In this document: positions 1 through 8,200 of the stretch, piece by piece
How the letters are laid out: each line of letters opens with the position of its first letter
Numbering within the stretch: position 1 is the first letter of the stretch
Assembly: GCA_002346625.1 (NCBI GenBank)
Contig: DEAF01000001.1
Coordinates: forward strand, 84,966-110,958
Length of the DNA stretch: 25,993 nt
Origin: Gemmatimonadales bacterium UBA2989
Lineage (GTDB): Bacteria; Gemmatimonadota; Gemmatimonadetes; Longimicrobiales; Gaopeijiaceae
Direction: 5' to 3'
Translations under genes and position numbers: made by a program
Notes under the pieces: model-generated
What the model saw: the letters and a program-made list of their open reading frames with translations, nothing else
The model's database searches: none
What the model was told of the DNA's origin: nothing

Positions 1-1
1 T

Positions 2-1246
2 ATTGATGAGATAGATGCAGTAGGTCGGCATCGTGGAGCTGGTTTGGGGGGTGGGCATGATGAGAGAGAACAAACCCTGAATGCTTTATTGGTTCAAATG
101 GACGGATTTGAAGCTAACGAGGGAGTTATTCTTTTGGCGGCGACAAACCGACCTGATGTGCTGGATCCTGCACTTCTTAGGCCAGGTCGCTTCGATCGTC
201 AGGTAATGGTTGATCTACCTGATGTCCGTGGAAGGGAGGGGATCCTAAAAGTTCATGCTAAAATGCTTCCCCTAGCTGAAGATATAGAATTTAAAATCAT
301 TGCTAAGGGTACCCCAGGACTTAGTGGGGCTGATCTGGCTAACATATGTAATGAAGCAGCTCTTTTGGCTGCTCGTGATGGCAGTGACCAAGTTAATATT
401 ATGCACTTTGAGGAAGCCAAGGACAAAGTTATGCTTGGAGTTGAAAGGCGTAGCCTAGTTCTAACGGAAAACGAACGAAAAATCACGGCTTACCACGAAG
501 CAGGTCACGCTGTTATTGGCCTTCGTTTGCCTGGATTAGATCCGGTCCACAAAATAACCATTGTTCCTCGTGGACGGGCTCTTGGTATTACTGCAAGCTT
601 ACCTCAGGAAGATCGCCATTCGTATACTAAAGATTGGTTAGAAGGCCAAATGTGTATGCTTTTAGGTGGACGTGCGGCAGAGGAGCTGATATTTGGGCAT
701 GACCAGATCACCACTGGTGCTGGTAATGATATCGAAAGAGCCACGTCTATGGCACGGCAAATGGTTACCCGTTTTGGTATGTCTGATGTTATTGGTCTTA
801 TGTCAATTGGGCAGCCAGATCAAGAGGTTTTTCTGGGTCGTGAATTGGTTCAGCGTAGGGAAGTTTCAGAGTACACTACCCAACAGGTAGATCAAGAGGT
901 TAAGCGTGTCCTAGATGAGGCACACGATACTGCTCGGAAACTGATCCGTAAACATGAAGATCTTCTGGAGAGAATAGCCCAAGCACTTTTGGATCGAGAG
1001 ACTTTAGATGCTACTGATGTCGAAACCTTGAGTGCTGGCAAAGAACTTCCAGCTCTAGTGATTTCGGAGGAAAATGAAGATGATGGTTCGCCATCATCCG
1101 ATACTGTTCCTGAAGTCGAAGGCGATCCTGTTCTAGAGAATCATGATGATGATATATCTAATTGTGAGGATTCGATTCCTGATTCTGTTAATACAACTGC
1201 AGTACGCCTGGATTCTCAAGGTCCAGGAACCAGTACTTCTAATTAA
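2..1246 (+). CDS. ftsH: ATP-dependent zinc metalloprotease FtsH (5' end cut by window)
   Basis: Membrane-anchored AAA+ protease that degrades unneeded or misassembled membrane and cytosolic proteins. The reading frame is open from base 2 and enters at the Walker B segment (IDEID), so the membrane segments and Walker A lie upstream of the window. Visible parts: the second region of homology with arginine fingers (ATNRPDVLDPALLRPGRFDR), the zinc-binding HEAGH at bases 494-508, and the later GNDIERAT segment that carries the third metal ligand in this family. The last ~60 residues are an acidic, Ser/Asp/Glu-rich low-complexity tail not needed by the protease fold. It ends 10 bases before cdaA, which suggests co-transcription. 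The family call is secure; only the start is missing. Confidence 0.97.
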   Translation: MDEIDAVGRHRGAGLGGGHDEREQTLNALLVQMDGFEANEGVILLAATNRPDVLDPALLRPGRFDRQVMVDLPDVRGREGILKVHAKMLPLAEDIEFKIIAKGTPGLSGADLANICNEAALLAARDGSDQVNIMHFEEAKDKVMLGVERRSLVLTENERKITAYHEAGHAVIGLRLPGLDPVHKITIVPRGRALGITASLPQEDRHSYTKDWLEGQMCMLLGGRAAEELIFGHDQITTGAGNDIERATSMARQMVTRFGMSDVIGLMSIGQPDQEVFLGRELVQRREVSEYTTQQVDQEVKRVLDEAHDTARKLIRKHEDLLERIAQALLDRETLDATDVETLSAGKELPALVISEENEDDGSPSSDTVPEVEGDPVLENHDDDISNCEDSIPDSVNTTAVRLDSQGPGTSTSN

Positions 1247-1256
1247 TTGATCTAAA

Positions 1257-2051
1257 GTGTCTCGATTTTGGAATCAAATACAGTTGGTTATCCCAGGGTG
1301 GCTTGATTTCCTCGAAATCTTAATTGTTGCCTTTTTACTCTATAGAGTTTTGCTGATCATACAGCGAACTCGAGCCATGCAGATTCTTCTAGGACTATTG
1401 GTTTTAGCTTCAGTGTATCTGCTTTCACAATTACTTCAACTAACTCTCATCGAATACATTCTCAAATCAGTATTCCAATATGGTGTTATAGCTGCTTTGG
1501 TCGTGTTCCAACCAGAACTAAGAACAGCATTGAGTCGCCTTGGTCAGAGTCGTCTGATTCGCATGGTAAATCCTATGCAGGAAGGCCAACTAATAGATGA
1601 GATCGTAAATGGTGTTGCAGAGTTATCGCGTAAGGGTATAGGTGCTATTATTGCTATTGAGCAGGAAGTTGGACTGGATGAATATGCTCAGACTGGCAGC
1701 CGAGAAGTAGTACGTGTTTCTTCAGAGATGATTCAGACAATTTTTACGCCTGGTAGTCCTCTACATGATGGAGCAGTTATCGTTGTAGGAGATGAGATCA
1801 GGGCAGCTGGTGCTATTCTTCCTCTGACTCAATATGCACCTACTGATAAATCTTTGGGCACCAGACATCGTGCTGCTATAGGATTGAGTGAGGAGACCGA
1901 TGCCTTGGTGATTGTAATCAGTGAAGAGACGTCTGGGGTATCAGTGGCGTACAGGGGCAGGTTGGAGCGTAATTTGGAAATTGTAAGACTTAGAGAAGTG
2001 CTTAGTGGTGTATTGCCACAACGTCCGGTCGTTATGAATACTAAATTTTAG
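1257..2051 (+). CDS. cdaA: Diadenylate cyclase CdaA (membrane-bound, c-di-AMP synthase)
   Basis: Condenses two ATP into cyclic di-AMP, a second messenger that in studied bacteria controls potassium and osmolyte transport and wall homeostasis. The 264-residue protein has three hydrophobic segments (about 17-35, 39-57, 62-80) followed by a DAC (DisA_N) domain. Both signature motifs are present: DGA at 171-173 (PLHDGAVI) and RHR at 203-205 (GTRHRAAIGLSE). The length is normal for CdaA. The start is GTG at 1257, ten bases after the ftsH stop. Neither cdaR nor glmM, common partners in Firmicutes, lies next to it. Confidence 0.95.
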   Translation: MSRFWNQIQLVIPGWLDFLEILIVAFLLYRVLLIIQRTRAMQILLGLLVLASVYLLSQLLQLTLIEYILKSVFQYGVIAALVVFQPELRTALSRLGQSRLIRMVNPMQEGQLIDEIVNGVAELSRKGIGAIIAIEQEVGLDEYAQTGSREVVRVSSEMIQTIFTPGSPLHDGAVIVVGDEIRAAGAILPLTQYAPTDKSLGTRHRAAIGLSEETDALVIVISEETSGVSVAYRGRLERNLEIVRLREVLSGVLPQRPVVMNTKF

Positions 2052-2062
2052 TAAAAGAGTTT

Positions 2063-2091
2063 TTGTGTATTAATGAAGTCTTGTATACAAT
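2063..2091 (+). promoter_or_regulatory. Candidate sigma-70 type promoter for the exb/tonB operon
   Basis: A -35-like TTGTGT (2063-2068) is followed after 17 bases by TACAAT (2086-2091), a five-of-six match to the -10 consensus. The -35 box is weak. The site lies just after the cdaA stop in the 165-base gap before exbB, where a new transcript would be expected. Sequence match only. Confidence 0.3.
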
Positions 2092-2130
2092 AATTATCGC
2101 TAACATATCAGGTGGTCTAGGAATTTTTGG

Positions 2131-2188
2131 TTTGGCACACTAAATTTGCCATTCCCTAAAACAAATGACTGTCATCATTTTGATGGCA
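2131..2188 (+). promoter_or_regulatory. Overlapping inverted repeats in the exbB leader
   Basis: TGCCA at 2147-2151 can pair either with TGGCA upstream (2133-2137) or, as TGCCAT (2147-2152), with ATGGCA downstream (2183-2188). The second hairpin contains an inner inverted repeat, AAATGA (2163-2168) with TCATTT (2175-2180). An alternative 11-base palindrome, ATGAC-T-GTCAT, lies at 2165-2175. The arrangement could allow two exclusive leader folds ahead of exbB, but the stems are short and may be chance. Confidence 0.25.
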
Positions 2189-2203
2189 CGAGGGTTTTTG
2201 AAT

Positions 2204-2210
2204 AAAGGAG
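2204..2210 (+). promoter_or_regulatory. Ribosome binding site fixing the TTG start of exbB
   Basis: AAAGGAG ends six bases before TTG at 2217. This strong Shine-Dalgarno match supports the unusual TTG start over a later ATG. Confidence 0.75.
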
Positions 2211-2216
2211 TGTTGC

Positions 2217-2870
2217 TTGGACGCCAGTCAATATCATCTTCTATCGTTGTTCTCTGATGGCGGGCTTATGATGTATCCGCTTGTTCTTTGTTCACTAATA
2301 GCTCTTGGGGTGATGATAGCTAAGGCTTGGACTCTATGGGTAGCTCATAATAGCACTCAGGCAGTTCTAGCCGAAGTTGACGAAGCAGCTCGTGGAGGTA
2401 GTATCGATGAGGCTTTTGAGATAGCTGCTGCACGACCAGGACCAGCTGCCGCTATCCTTGTAGCGGGATTGCGAAGGATTAGGGCTGAAGAAGTTGAATT
2501 GCAGGAGATGTCACAGGCGATTAAGACTATAGGTACTATAGAGTTAGGATTTCTAGAACGAGGACTCGTGATTCTTGCTACTATAGCAAATGTGGCTCCT
2601 CTCATGGGTTTCTTGGGTACTGTAGCTGGTATGATTTTAGCATTCGGGGCTATCGAAATTGCTGGTGATGTGGATCCGACCTTGGTGGCAGGTGGTATCA
2701 AGGTAGCATTATTGACTACAGCAACTGGTCTCTTAATCGCGATTCCTGTCAATATTGGATACAATTTTTTCGTATCTCGTATCGATGCTTTGATCATTGA
2801 TATGGAACAAGGTGCACAAAAAGTCCTAGATTTAGCTTGGGATCTATCTAGTGGATTAAAAAGGAATTAA
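2217..2870 (+). CDS. exbB: MotA/TolQ/ExbB family proton channel protein
   Basis: Inner-membrane component of the proton-driven motor that energises TonB (ExbB role) or the Tol-Pal system (TolQ role). The 217-residue protein has a hydrophobic segment near 18-40 and two more near 115-150 and 160-190, the three-helix layout of the family. The central stretch GFLGTVAGMILAF and the later LLTTATGLLIAIPVNI are the conserved channel-lining regions. It starts with TTG at 2217 behind a strong ribosome binding site. It is followed within two bases by the first exbD and then by a second exbD and tonB, so the ExbB role fits better than TolQ; no tolB or pal is visible. Confidence 0.93.
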   Translation: MDASQYHLLSLFSDGGLMMYPLVLCSLIALGVMIAKAWTLWVAHNSTQAVLAEVDEAARGGSIDEAFEIAAARPGPAAAILVAGLRRIRAEEVELQEMSQAIKTIGTIELGFLERGLVILATIANVAPLMGFLGTVAGMILAFGAIEIAGDVDPTLVAGGIKVALLTTATGLLIAIPVNIGYNFFVSRIDALIIDMEQGAQKVLDLAWDLSSGLKRN

Positions 2871-2872
2871 TT

Positions 2873-3298
2873 ATGGCTGTTCTCAATAACAAAAAATCAA
2901 AAGTCAGCGACAAGGTTCCTTCTTCATCAATGGCAGATATAGCATTTTTACTCTTAATCTTCTTTTTGGTTACTACAACTTTCCCCAAAGACAAAGGCCT
3001 CGCTATAGTTCTTCCAGAGCAAGCGGAAGAAGTTCAGGTCAGCCAAAAGAATATTATACACATAATTATTCAGGCCAATGGAATTGTAGATCTCAAGCGA
3101 GGTGAAAGTCCTCAGGTTCAACAGGTTCGACCCAATGATATAGAAGGAATTTGGCGTCAAGAAGTTGCGGAAAACGACAATCTCATTGCTGCTGTCAAAA
3201 CTCACCCTGATGCACCTTATAAGTTTATGCTAGATGTTCTAGATGCTCTACATATAGCTGGTGCTGAACGTATTTCTCTTCAGGTATTGGAGGGGTAA
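2873..3298 (+). CDS. exbD: ExbD/TolR family biopolymer transport protein, copy 1
   Basis: Single-span partner of ExbB in the proton channel complex. The 141-residue protein has a short basic N-terminus and one membrane helix (about 20-38) containing the essential aspartate of the family (D22 in SMADIAFLLL), followed by a periplasmic domain. It begins two bases after the exbB stop and sits seven bases ahead of a second exbD. Two ExbD paralogues in one operon are common in Bacteroidota, Gemmatimonadota and myxobacteria-type TonB systems. The membrane helix is encoded by a DNA stretch identical to that in the next gene. Confidence 0.93.
   Translation: MAVLNNKKSKVSDKVPSSSMADIAFLLLIFFLVTTTFPKDKGLAIVLPEQAEEVQVSQKNIIHIIIQANGIVDLKRGESPQVQQVRPNDIEGIWRQEVAENDNLIAAVKTHPDAPYKFMLDVLDALHIAGAERISLQVLEG
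2930..2964 (+). repeat. 35-bp exact direct repeat, copy 1 (in exbD copy 1)
   Basis: Encodes MADIAFLLLIFF, including the proton-path aspartate. It is identical base for base to 3368-3402, including the three leucine codons (TTA CTC TTA), although the flanking coding sequence has diverged strongly. Confidence 0.9.
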
Positions 3299-3304
3299 GG
3301 GGCT

Positions 3305-3751
3305 ATGGCTATCAAAGGTGGGCTTACTCGTAAAAATAAGGCATCGTCAGATGTCCCCGATTCATCGATGGCAGATATAGCATTTTTACTCTTAATCTTC
3401 TTCATGGTTACAACAGTTTTTCAGAGAGATAGAGATCGTCCTATTGTTTGGCCCGTAGCTGAAGCCACGGAAAAAATAGACGAGAAGTTAAAAAATATAT
3501 TAAACATATGGGTTGAACGAGACGGAAGTCTCTTCATTAATGATCGTCCTTATGAAATGGGAGATATAGCCGGAACAATAGGCCCTCTATATGCAGCTTC
3601 TGATCGTGCCTTGGTAATATCAATTCGAGGAGATCGTGAAGTTACTTACAACACAATTGATCAACTTCAAAAACAATTAGTTGCAGCAGGAGTTGTCCGT
3701 GTAGTATTTGCCACGGCACTTGAGCAACGTATGACCAGGGAGAGACGATGA
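3305..3751 (+). CDS. exbD: ExbD/TolR family biopolymer transport protein, copy 2
   Basis: Second ExbD-type subunit, 148 residues, with the same plan: basic N-terminus, one membrane helix at about 21-39 with the conserved aspartate D24, and a periplasmic domain. Outside the helix it has little resemblance to copy 1, so the two probably form a heteromeric ExbD pair rather than redundant copies (inference). The start ATG lies seven bases after copy 1, preceded by GGGGTAAGGGG, which provides a purine-rich ribosome site. Its stop overlaps the tonB start as ATGA, which suggests translational coupling. Confidence 0.93.
   Translation: MAIKGGLTRKNKASSDVPDSSMADIAFLLLIFFMVTTVFQRDRDRPIVWPVAEATEKIDEKLKNILNIWVERDGSLFINDRPYEMGDIAGTIGPLYAASDRALVISIRGDREVTYNTIDQLQKQLVAAGVVRVVFATALEQRMTRERR
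3368..3402 (+). repeat. 35-bp exact direct repeat, copy 2 (in exbD copy 2)
   Basis: Identical to 2930-2964; it encodes the same MADIAFLLLIFF membrane segment with the same codons. The separation is 438 bp start to start. Confidence 0.9.
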
Positions 3752-4437
3752 ACTCTCAAGCTATACTTGCTGAAGAAGGTGGAACTAGTAGTTTTAAAAC
3801 TGAGAACGATAGATTTAAGCAAGCTTTTAGTTCGTGGTTTTGGAGTTCAATGATCGCTGCCACAGTGATCCACTTCTTAGCTTTTCAATTTTGGCCTACT
3901 CTAACGGCTGAGGATGTATCTTTTACCAGTGAAGAACTTGAGACTATCGAGCTTCCACCTGAAATCGAGATCCCGCCACCGCCCGAAAGAATCGCACGCC
4001 CAGCAACACCTGTAATTGCTACTGCTGCAGTGGACGAAGACATTACTATCGCTCCTACGACTTTCGAAGAAAATCCGGTTGAAGATCTTCCGCCACCGCC
4101 TACTGAAGCGGCAGTAGATATTTCAGCTGCACCTGTATTCACACCCATGACGGTGAGGCCTGAGATCAAGAACCGACGTGAGGTGGTTCAGGCCATGACA
4201 CGTTCATATCCGTCGATACTCAGGGATGCTGGTATAGGTGGCCAGGTACTGGTTTGGTTTTTTATTTCTGAAGAAGGCCGAGTACTGGACAAGCGGGTTT
4301 CTAAGTCATCCGGTCATTCTCAGCTTGACGATGCGGCTCTAGAGGTTGCGGCTGTCTACGAATTCACACCAGCCCTTAATCGAGACAAGGTCGTAAAAGT
4401 CTGGGTGCAATTGCCTATTACCTTTGAGGTTCGCTAA
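3748..4437 (+). CDS. tonB: TonB family energy transducer
   Basis: Spans the periplasm and carries the force generated by ExbB/ExbD to outer-membrane TonB-dependent receptors. The 229-residue protein has a cytoplasmic N-terminus of about 30 residues, one membrane helix (about 32-52), a proline- and glutamate-rich linker with PPPP and PPEIEIPPPPE runs (about 65-130), and a C-terminal TonB domain (about 145-229) with YPSILRDAGIGGQVLVWF and a final VQLPITFEV strand. It overlaps the second exbD by four bases (ATGA). It is the last gene before a strong terminator, so the operon is complete. No receptor gene is nearby, so the substrate is unknown. Confidence 0.95.
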   Translation: MNSQAILAEEGGTSSFKTENDRFKQAFSSWFWSSMIAATVIHFLAFQFWPTLTAEDVSFTSEELETIELPPEIEIPPPPERIARPATPVIATAAVDEDITIAPTTFEENPVEDLPPPPTEAAVDISAAPVFTPMTVRPEIKNRREVVQAMTRSYPSILRDAGIGGQVLVWFFISEEGRVLDKRVSKSSGHSQLDDAALEVAAVYEFTPALNRDKVVKVWVQLPITFEVR

Positions 4438-4463
4438 CAGCTGGGATCTATGATTCTAAATTG

Positions 4464-4498
4464 TGACCCCGCTGGCGTGGCCGGCGGGGTCATTTTTT
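4464..4498 (+). terminator. Rho-independent terminator after tonB
   Basis: TGACCCCGC (4464-4472) pairs perfectly with GCGGGGTCA (4484-4492). The stem extends inward by TGG/CCG with one G-T pair around a CGTGG loop, and is followed by a T run (4493-4498). It closes the exbB-exbD-exbD-tonB unit before yggS. Confidence 0.93.
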
Positions 4499-4531
4499 GA
4501 TAAATAATGTTTTACAAAAAGATACGATGTA

Positions 4532-5239
4532 ATGGCTACATCTATATTCGAAGCAAAACTCCAAGATTCTCTTTCGGATATCCGTGAAAGGATTGCTAGA
4601 GCTGCGGAAAAGAGCGGAAGAGATCCTAATGATATTACCTTGGTTGGGGTCACTAAGTCGTATAGCTTGGATGTAGTCTATGCAGCTCTGGCTAATGGTA
4701 TTTTTGATTTGGGAGAAAACAGAGTAGAAGAACTTATTAAGAAATCTGATACTGTTAGTCATAAGTGTGTGAGATGGCACATGATTGGTCATGTACAGGG
4801 GCGAAAGTCATCGAACCTTATAGGTGTTGCTGGGTTGGTGCATTCAGTCGACTCCATCCGACTAGCCCAACGCTTATCAAAAGCGGCTGAGAAGGCTGAT
4901 ATAAAACAGCCTGTTTTGATTCAAGTAAATACTTCAGGTGAGGGTACTAAAGGTGGTTTCCAGGGGGATGAGATAGAAAAAGATCTGAAAATTATTCTGG
5001 GTTTGCAGGGATTAGAGGTTAGGGGACTAATGACGATGGCTCCATTCACTGACGACGAAATTATACTGAGGAAAACTTTTCGAGGTGCTCGTGAAATCCA
5101 CAATAAACTCCAGCATCTGGAAGAATATTTCGGAGAAGATCTATCGATGGGTATGACTAATGACTTTGAGATTGCAATAGAGGAAGGTAGTACTATGATA
5201 CGCCTAGGTACTGCTCTTTTTGGAAAGCGAAAGGTGTAA
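4532..5239 (+). CDS. yggS: YggS/PROSC family pyridoxal phosphate homeostasis protein
   Basis: PLP-binding, single-domain TIM-barrel protein (alanine racemase N-terminal fold) involved in vitamin B6 and amino-acid homeostasis; no enzymatic activity is firmly established for the family. The 235 residues match the usual length. K42 in VGVTKSYS is the expected PLP lysine, FDLGENRVEEL follows, and the C-terminal signature LSMGMTNDFEIAIEEGSTM with IRLGTALFG is nearly the family consensus. No clear Shine-Dalgarno precedes the ATG. The gene begins 34 bases after the tonB terminator and ends eight bases before ileS. Confidence 0.95.
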   Translation: MATSIFEAKLQDSLSDIRERIARAAEKSGRDPNDITLVGVTKSYSLDVVYAALANGIFDLGENRVEELIKKSDTVSHKCVRWHMIGHVQGRKSSNLIGVAGLVHSVDSIRLAQRLSKAAEKADIKQPVLIQVNTSGEGTKGGFQGDEIEKDLKIILGLQGLEVRGLMTMAPFTDDEIILRKTFRGAREIHNKLQHLEEYFGEDLSMGMTNDFEIAIEEGSTMIRLGTALFGKRKV

Positions 5240-5247
5240 TCGTAACA

Positions 5248-8200
5248 ATGCGATATCCGGAGATACCTGAGACAATTCTTGCTCTCGAAGAGGAGACACT
5301 GAGACGTTGGAGGACTGATAACCTTTTTGGTCAAACCCTCGAATCCACCAAGGATGGGGATCCCTATGTGTTCTTTGAGGGCCCCCCTACGGCTAATGGA
5401 GAGCCTGGGCTTCATCACATAATAAGTCGTACAATCAAGGATTTGTTATGCAGATTCAGAACCATGAATGGGATGAGTGTTACGAGGATAGCTGGCTGGG
5501 ACACACATGGCCTGCCTGTAGAAATCGAAGCTGAAAAACAGCTAGGAATTAGTGGTAAACCTGAGATCGAAGCTTTAGGCATTGAAGAATTCAATAAGGT
5601 ATGTAGGAATTCTGTTTTCACATATAAGGAAGAATGGGAAAGTCTTTCAGAACGTATTGGATACTGGCTCGACTATTCATCTCCCTATGTGACCTTTCAT
5701 GCGGACTATATAGAGAGTGTATGGTGGATTTTAAAACAGCTTGCAGATAGAGGGCTTCTCTACAAAGGTTACAAAAGTGTTCCATATTGCCCCAGGTGTG
5801 GTACAGCTCTCAGTTCTCATGAAGTGGCTCAGGGTTATCGGGACATTGAGGATCCTTCTTTACACTTTATATGTCATTGGTTAACACCGGAAGGTGATCC
5901 TGATCCTGAAGGTAGAGCTTTCCTAGTATGGACTACCACTCCTTGGACTATTCCATCTAATACCGGACTTGCCATTAATCCTGATCTTACCTACGTGGAG
6001 GTTAAGCTAAAAGGCTTAATATTAGTGCTGGCAGAAGATCGTCTTGATGAGGTGATAGGTGACGATGCTCATGTGATAAAGAGATATAAAGGTGCCAATC
6101 TAAAAGGAGTTAGATACGCACGCCCTCTTGATATAGTGGCTATACCTGATGACCCACAAAATGGTTGGACTATCGTAGATGAGCACTTTGTTAGCTCAGA
6201 AGAGGGTACGGGTATAGTTCATATTGCACCTGCCTTTGGATCTGACGATTATGCTGCGGGACAGCGTCACAACCTCCCCATGCTCATGCCTATTGATGAG
6301 GCTGGGTGTTTCTTGCCCGATGTGGATTTGGTCAAAGGTGTGTTTGTGAGAGATGCTGATCCAGTTCTAGTTGAAGCTCTTGAAAATAGGGGTAATCTTT
6401 TCAGTTTCGATACTGAAATTCATTCGTACCCACATTGTTGGAGGTGCGAGTCTCCCCTTCTTTACGTTGCTAGAGATTCTTGGTTTGCAGCAACTTCCAC
6501 TATGAAAGAAGAAATGCTTCATAACCAAGAATTTGCGGATTGGTTCCCTCCTGAATTAGGTGAAGGACGTATGGGAGAATGGCTAAAGAATAATGTGGAC
6601 TGGGCTCTTTCACGTGATCGTTACTGGGGAACTCCTCTTCCAGTTTGGGTGTGCGACACGGAAGGTGATCACCTGGAGTGGATAGGTAGCTTCAAAGAGC
6701 TCGAAGAGAAGGTGGGTTATTTGAATGAAGATTTTGATCCACATCGTCCATACATAGATGAGCTGACATGGGTGTGTGCTCAGTGTAATGGTACAATGAG
6801 AAGAACTTCAGCAGTGATAGATGCTTGGTTCGATTCTGGTGCTATGCCATATGCTCAGTGGCACTACCCATTTGAAAACGAAGATGAGTTCGAGCGACAC
6901 TTTCCGGCAGATTTTATCTGTGAAGGAATCGATCAGACTAGAGGATGGTTCTATTCTCTTCTGGCTATTTCAACTATGCTGGAAATGGGGCCTCCATTCA
7001 AAAATGTGATTGTTAACGATCTGATTTTGGATGCTGAAGGTCAGAAGATGTCTAAGTCTAGGGGGAATACCGTTGATCCATGGGAAGCCATTGAAAAACA
7101 CGGAGCGGATGGTATTCGTTGGCATTTTATTACAGTTAGTAATCCATGGGTTACTAAGCGATATGATCCTGCGACGGTCCGGGATAACTCCCGTAAGCTC
7201 CTTGATACAATATTAAATATCTATCGGTTCTTTTCTCTATATGCCAATGCTGAGGATTGGTCTCTGTCGGACAAAGATCCTATTCCTGCTGATCGTAGCT
7301 TACTTGATAGATGGCTTATCTCACGTTTGATGTCTGTGGTAGCAGAGGTTAGAGAAGAATTGGATTCTTATCAAATCACACGTGCCTACCGTGTTTTAGG
7401 AGAGTTTGTTAGCGAAGAGTTATCGAATTGGTATGTGCGGCGTTCACGTCCCCGTTTTTGGGGAAACGTAGATAATTCAGATGCGCGAGCTGCATACCGC
7501 ACCCTATGGGACTCTCTTCGTACTGTCTGTTTGTTACTTGCTCCAGCAACTCCTTTCATGGCTGACTGGATACATCACGGACTTACTGGAAAGAGCGTTC
7601 ACTTGGAGCCTTTTCCTGAGCCTGATATCGATAGTATAGACCAAAATCTAGAAGAAGAGATGAAGGCAGTTCGTACTTTGGTATCTTTAGGTCGGGCTAC
7701 TCGAGAGGGAGCTAAGGCCAGAGTGAGACAACCACTTCAAAAGCTCTTTGCAGTAGTTCCAGATAGACTCCAGGTTCGTCCAGAGGTTATGGAACTGCTT
7801 AAGGATGAACTCAATATCAAGGAAGTTGATTTTTTGAATTCCGCTGAAGGATTAGTATCTCTTGTTGCAAAACCTAATTACAAGATTCTCGGTCCCCGGT
7901 TTCAGGATGACACCGAGCTTGTGGCTACTTCGATCCGAAACCTTCCATCGGTCACTTTAGAAAAATATCAAAAAGGAGATCCAATCTCCATCGAGATAGC
8001 GGGCGAAATATTTTATTTAGAAGATGAAGAACTAGAAATCAAGGAAGAATCTAAGGGTGATTTAATAGTACGCTCTGAAGGTGGCTATACTGCTGCATTG
8101 GATCCTTACATCGATGATGGCCTTCGTGCTGAAGGGGTTGCTAGAGAGCTAGTGAACCGCATTCAACGTATGCGTAAGGATAGTGGTTTAGAGATAACAG

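Noticed and set aside
2184..2200. Sigma-54 promoter upstream of exbB (TGGCACG followed by a T run)
   Set aside because: The -24 half matches well, but the GC dinucleotide required at -12 is TT here, so the site lacks an essential element.
2357..2797. 146-residue minus-strand open frame opposite exbB
   Set aside because: Composition is that of the reverse complement of exbB membrane helices; no independent support.
4921..5418. 165-residue minus-strand open frame opposite yggS/ileS
   Set aside because: It is antisense to two well-supported genes, has no recognisable domain and lacks a sensible ribosome site: a coding shadow.
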